A program made the position numbers and the translations under genes. A stretch of DNA of 64,000 nucleotides, from the NCBI RefSeq assembly GCF_029227915.1, contig NC_079884.1:9548001-9612000 (forward strand). Direction: 5' to 3'. Source of the DNA: Hydractinia symbiolongicarpus (taxonomy: Eukaryota > Cnidaria > Hydrozoa > Anthoathecata > Hydractiniidae). Positions within the stretch are counted from its first letter, which is position 1; each line of letters starts with the position of its first letter. Below, piece after piece: positions 59,713 through 64,000 of this stretch. The notes below the pieces were generated by a model, which was given only the letters and a program-made list of their open reading frames with translations, had not been told where the DNA came from and searched no databases.

Positions 59713-60410
59713 TACAGTTAGGGACAACTGCAAATTAGACTATTTCTTCCTAATAAGCTAGTAGCTTAATTAGGAGATTTTTAATAGCTTAACTTGGAGA
59801 GAATAGTCTACTTAGGAGATGGAAAATTTTAATCCATGATATCTTCGCAATCTTTTTTGGTTGAGCCATTATTTTTCCTGTACCACCATGCAAATTCATA
59901 GAATTTGCATGGTGGATATAAAAATTAAAAATGTAAACGTGCCCACCAACCAAACTTGTTTCGAATCGACTAGAAAAAGGTCCAGGCGAGATTGTCCAAA
60001 TAACTTATTTTGTCTATGATAGCGTAATTAGGACATTATAGCCTAACTAGTATATTATTTTCCCACAAAAAAACTGAAGGTTTTAAAATCGAAATAGTCT
60101 ATTTAGGCAGTTTTTTAAAACACGCTGGAAAAAAACGTTGCACGCATGCGGATCAGCGGCATAACAAACTAAAACCAATATCTTCAAAACGCACCAAAAC
60201 AATTACAAAAATAATACTTTGTGAGGGAGGTTTGTTAGATCATTTTTAACCTTAAAGATCAGTGCGATCCCAGAACCAAAAAGCTGTATTAAGTAAATTT
60301 AGTGCTGATAGCCAGGAGATAAATTTTGCCTAATTTGTCTATCATAGCCTATTTAGGCGGAATAGCCTAATCTAGTCGGAATAGTTTAATTTGCAGTTGT
60401 CCCTACTGTA
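59713..60410. mobile_element. Tc1/mariner-type MITE with ~30-bp inverted ends
   Basis: Left end TACAGTTAGGGACAACTGCA and right end, reversed, TACAGTAGGGACAACTGCAA, both continuing into AATTAGACTATT-like sequence. Termini TACAGT...ACTGTA with TA at each side fit Tc1/mariner. Inside, TAGTCTAYTTAGG-type segments recur and a perfect 15-bp-arm palindrome lies at 59883-59915. No coding capacity. Confidence 0.75.
59883..59915. repeat. Perfect palindrome, 15-bp arms
   Basis: CCACCATGCAAATTC and its exact reverse complement are separated by ATA, inside the MITE at 59713. The arms contain an ATGCAAAT octamer. Confidence 0.7.
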
Positions 60411-60563
60411 ATAGCTGGCTAGATAAAAACAATTCTGTAGCTATTTTAGCTAGGTATAGCTAAGCAGCTAGCTAGATATATGCATTTGTGCAGCACTTTG
60501 TGCTTTTTTTTTAAAGAAAGTAAATGGCTCAAAATGGATCCATTGTGATTATTGTTATATTAC

Positions 60564-63196
60564 CACATATTTGCATCTTTAACACAAAGGCCCTGCGCAA
60601 TTTTGTTGCCTTTCTTCAGGGCCTCATCCCCCAAGCCAAGCATGATTGTCATGTGCAGATTCGTACATGTTAAATATTTGACTTTTACCTATTTACTTGC
60701 AAATGGCATTGAATCATACGTCTCAAATCTAAAAAAATATTGGAAGTTATAACAGGCAAGTCAGGGACCGCAGCTAAGGTCTGCCATTATAGTCCAGAAA
60801 AGCCCGCAAAGTAAAAACTACGAAAGCCGACATGCGTACCGAACGGTCATCCGATGATATGATGCACAGACCATACTATTCACACTACTAGAGACTATAC
60901 ATGCGCGCAGAGGGGGCGGCTTTTAATATCAATTTCACCCTCGTCCCCAGACCAATTCATTTTTTATTTGAACGGAAAAAAGCCTAACAATTGCTGTGTA
61001 CGTGTTTGGAAATATGCTCTTTAAATGAGATTGATTTAGCTCTCTTTCTTCACGATTTCCCGGGCAGCAACTCTGAAGAGAAAAAGAAAATCCTGGGGGT
61101 TGGAGGTTGGTTTGGCGCGCACACACAAAATGAGAGAGCAAAGTGGGCTCTCATGTCCTCTGCTTGGTGGAAACTGAATCAAAGTTAAAAAAATTTCACA
61201 AATTGAAGGGTTCGTAAATGTGCTTTTAAGTAAAATTTATTAATGGGTTGTGAGGACCTAAAACAGAAAATGCTATAATTTTTATTTTTGTTAATCATTG
61301 TTTATATTATCATAGTTAATCTGATTTCAAAATTGGTCTCCAGGGATTCTTTCTTGATTCCTGATATGTGGCTAGCGCAAAAGCGAAAAAGAAGCTGGAG
61401 ACGAGATTTTCTAATTTCCTGCCACTAAAAATTGGAGACTATATTATCGACCATCGTATTTTAAGTGCGCGTTAATTTTAGCAGAGCAGTCTTTCTACAT
61501 TTTTTATATTAACAATGTTAAACCTTAGTATAACAATATAAAAATCACAAGGCAATCTTCCAAATCACAACATTTCGTCTGCAAGTAGAAGAAAAAGATG
61601 CAAACAACTGTTGTTGTTTTTATTCTAAATAGTTCAATTCAATCGTATGTGTCATCTCATTTGTTCTTTGGTAAAACATGACTTCACAGAGACGATGTTT
61701 TATTTATACGTCTTAACTGGCCATTATAGTGCGGTTGGTAGGGTGCTGTTTACAAGCGCCGAACACCACTTAATAATGCTAATTTCTTGAACAACTGGTT
61801 CTCAAATTCAAGGCCTTGGCAATGCAATATTTGAGCAGGCATCCGGAACAATAGGCTAAAACCATTGTGACTGTATGTGTGAACTTTTCCGGATGGGCAT
61901 GCTTGAGGAAATCTTGTAAAGTTTTATCTATGATTTTAATAGCGCGTAGTCTTGTGGTTATGGAGTTCACTTCGCAATCCCAAGGTCCGTGATTCAGTTC
62001 AGAGCACGGACATGTTTAGCAAGTGTCTTTACCACAGCTACGGGTCAACCATGCCATGTGAGGGAAATTAGGTAGGTAATGCCGGTGTATACGTAATGTA
62101 TACATTCTGAACACAGGACCCACATTGATAACAGAGTTTCCAACACTGAAGTCGCTATATCCTGTATAAATATTCGGAATAATAATAATAATAATAATAA
62201 GCAGATGCTCACACCATGATATCCTGACAAATTGAAAAACTACTTAAAAATCAAAGATATCTACGAAACAGATGTCATTTTAGATGATCAATAAAAGAAT
62301 AAGGCAAAATGTGAATCGGTGAATCATTTGATGTCTTCTAGTATGTACAAGCGTTCACTAGATGATTCAATCTGATCTGTGTCCTATATTCAAAGGCATC
62401 ATCTGGTATTGTACAAACATTAAAGAAACTCTTTTTAGTAAAATGATCTCCGAAATTAAGAAAAATTTACTATTTGGCCATTTGCTTGGGTTTTTATATT
62501 TGGTCATACTTTTTTTTATGCAAGAACATGCTTCATTGATGAATCTTTGATGGTTTTTTTCATTTTTTGTCTACAAAAGCGTTTGCTAGCTGATTCTATT
62601 TAACCTCAAATCTTCTATATTCATATGCATTTTCTCATCCTAACCCACTACAGTACCCCAGTACAGTAACCCACCGCAGCAACCCAAAGCAATAAGTCAC
62701 CCCCGGTAATACTTGTGCACCCCCTGATACTAGTTCTTGTAAGTTGTGCATCCATGATTTTGTTGCAAGAGGTGGTAGAGGTGTCAGTTGTGCACACCAG
62801 TTCTTCATCAGCAAGGCTATCACATTGGCAACAGGTATAAATGTTTCTCCATCAACCCTTACATTGAACGAACTATTTAAGATGCATGTGCTTCAGGTGT
62901 CTAGGTTAAGTTGTCTGGGATTTGAATTCTTTAATTTTCACAATCTAAAATCCGACTAAAGCTCATACTTAGCTTGCTGACTGATAATCTTGATGAAAAA
63001 GTGACAGCCACAGCCAATTCATTTATATCCATCCCTTTCCTGTTACATTCAACTTACCTGGTGTTAAGATGTAATTAGGTAGGTTTTGCTCAAATTCCGG
63101 AACATAATACAAGTAGTCACAGAAACAGTAATAAACTGACCATTGTCGTATTAAAATTTTCAGCTTTGATATTTTGTCCAGGGTTAGGGATGACAT
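60564..63196 (-). CDS. Unrecognised gene, first three exons
   Basis: Three exons are consistent in splice site and phase. Exon 1, 63058-63196, starts at ATG (MSSLTLDKISKLKILIRQWS) and ends with donor GTAAGT in phase 1. Exon 2, 62713-62846, reads FIPVANVIALLMKNWCAQLT and ends in phase 0 with donor GTATTA. Exon 3, 60564-60688, reads MLGLGDEALKKGNKIAQGLC and ends in phase 2 with donor GTAATA. Together they encode 132 residues plus a split codon. No known domain was recognised. The acceptor of exon 2 is the weakest call, because an alternative upstream acceptor would keep the same frame but break the phase. Further exons should lie below 60564; a possible one at 58310-58490 does not match the phase. 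The intron between exons 2 and 3 contains a SINE. Confidence 0.5.
61941..62200 (+). mobile_element. tRNA-derived SINE with AAT tail
   Basis: Head TAGTCTTGTGGTTATGGAGT (A box) and GGTCCGTGATTCAGTTC (B box), a short body with GTGAGGGAAATTAGG shared with the SINE at 59108, and a 3' (AAT)n tail at 62178-62200. It sits in an intron of the gene above, antisense to it. Confidence 0.65.
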
Positions 63197-63630
63197 AACC
63201 AATTACGCCCATCTGACCATCCTTCTTCTTGTACAACGCGAAACAACACAATCTCATAACGATGCATCAGTGTGCAAAACAAATTCATTACAATTGACAA
63301 ATTATAATCAGGATAAGAGTTCGAAACGAAAAGGCGCTATGTCGTTTCATCAGACTCTTTCACCATTTCCAAAAAAAGTCAAAAATCACTAAAAACGCTG
63401 ATTTGTGTAATTACTGCATTAAAATCAGATTTATCGATATTTTCTGCGTTCATAACATTTAGAAAACACTTTTCCGTTTTTTAGTCTACCTTTTTTCTCG
63501 GGAGCCTTTAAAATGAGGTTTCATTTGAGAGTGGCAAGGCATCCTTTTGTAATGTGTAATGTAGCTTTACAAGGTCGGTTTGCATTAACAAGTAAAGTGT
63601 TGAGCCATCCTCGTCCCCAGTGCATCTTTA

Positions 63631-63870
63631 TGGCACCGTAGCTTAGTGTTTATAGCTATCCCACTTTGGTTTGTGCGGAAGACCAGGGTTTGATTTTCTC
63701 TTGGCGGCGATTCAATATGGACGAGTGAATGTTACCATAGCCTTGGATTTACAAAAGTCATATGAAGGAAATTGGGGAGATGATGGCACACGTTAGATGT
63801 TGCACGAAGTTGTCTGGTGAAGCGCGGACCAAATACTCTGGAGCACTCTCCATCCAAGCCATGGTCCTCG
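63631..63870 (+). mobile_element. tRNA-derived SINE
   Basis: Same family as 59108, here on the plus strand: GGCACCGTAGCTTAGTG head, GGCGGCGATTCAATATGG, GTTACCATAGCC, GAAATTGGGGAGATGATGG, and GCACTCTCCATCCAAGCCAT at the end. Its left flank contains CCTCGTCCCCAG of the foldback family. Confidence 0.65.
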
Positions 63871-64000
63871 ATATTTCTGCATGAACATTAACCTGGAAAA
63901 CGTGTTGGATTGAACATATGACCTGTGATAAAAGTGCAAATTTTGTAAATTGCAGGAGGGGGGGAGTCGGTCTCTCCCCCGCGTTTGAAACACACAGCGT

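Overview
This window is nuclear DNA of an animal, most likely a cnidarian and perhaps a medusozoan; the phylum is an inference. The support is a 29-exon DDB1 gene and a ZIC zinc-finger gene, both with GT-AG introns, an AT-rich background full of small transposons and tRNA-derived SINEs, and a decayed Polinton/Maverick of the kind common in cnidarian genomes. No bacterial or plasmid genes are present.

Layout. (1) About 1.4-12.8 kb is a visibly GC-richer block holding a dying Polinton (polintovirus-like self-synthesising transposon). It has a capsid-protein gene, a structural or membrane protein gene, a coiled-coil/membrane gene, a retroviral-type integrase, three tandem KilA-N/MSV199-like genes, a packaging ATPase, zinc-finger genes and several small genes. 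Most carry stops or frameshifts; two short genes are intact. No polymerase B or protease was found and the termini are not resolved. (2) About 13-34 kb is AT-rich and gene-poor. It contains a recent tandem duplication of a ~3.4 kb unit (17388-23921), each copy carrying the same unrecognised four-exon gene, an older diverged relative of the unit, a Harbinger-type MITE, and a 5'-truncated jockey-like LINE with an 11-bp target duplication. (3) 34235-35795 is a two-exon ZIC gene on the minus strand. (4) About 36-44 kb is intergenic, with a 29-bp tandem repeat, a MITE and a long perfect hairpin. (5) 44110-55877 is a complete DDB1 gene on the minus strand (1145 codons by my exon map). (6) 56-64 kb holds transposon debris, a remarkable ~760-bp array of 18 palindromes built on CCTGAGCGTCAGG with variable self-complementary outer arms (57480-58242), a Tc1/mariner-type MITE, SINEs, and the 5' exons of an unrecognised minus-strand gene (60564-63196).

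The host genes (DDB1, ZIC, the unknown genes) show no operon-like relation. Within the Polinton the genes are tightly packed on both strands, and a TATA(A/G)-rich motif sits directly before many start codons, like a viral late promoter. Exon coordinates were read by eye from splice sites, frame closure and protein similarity. No alignment or database search was run.
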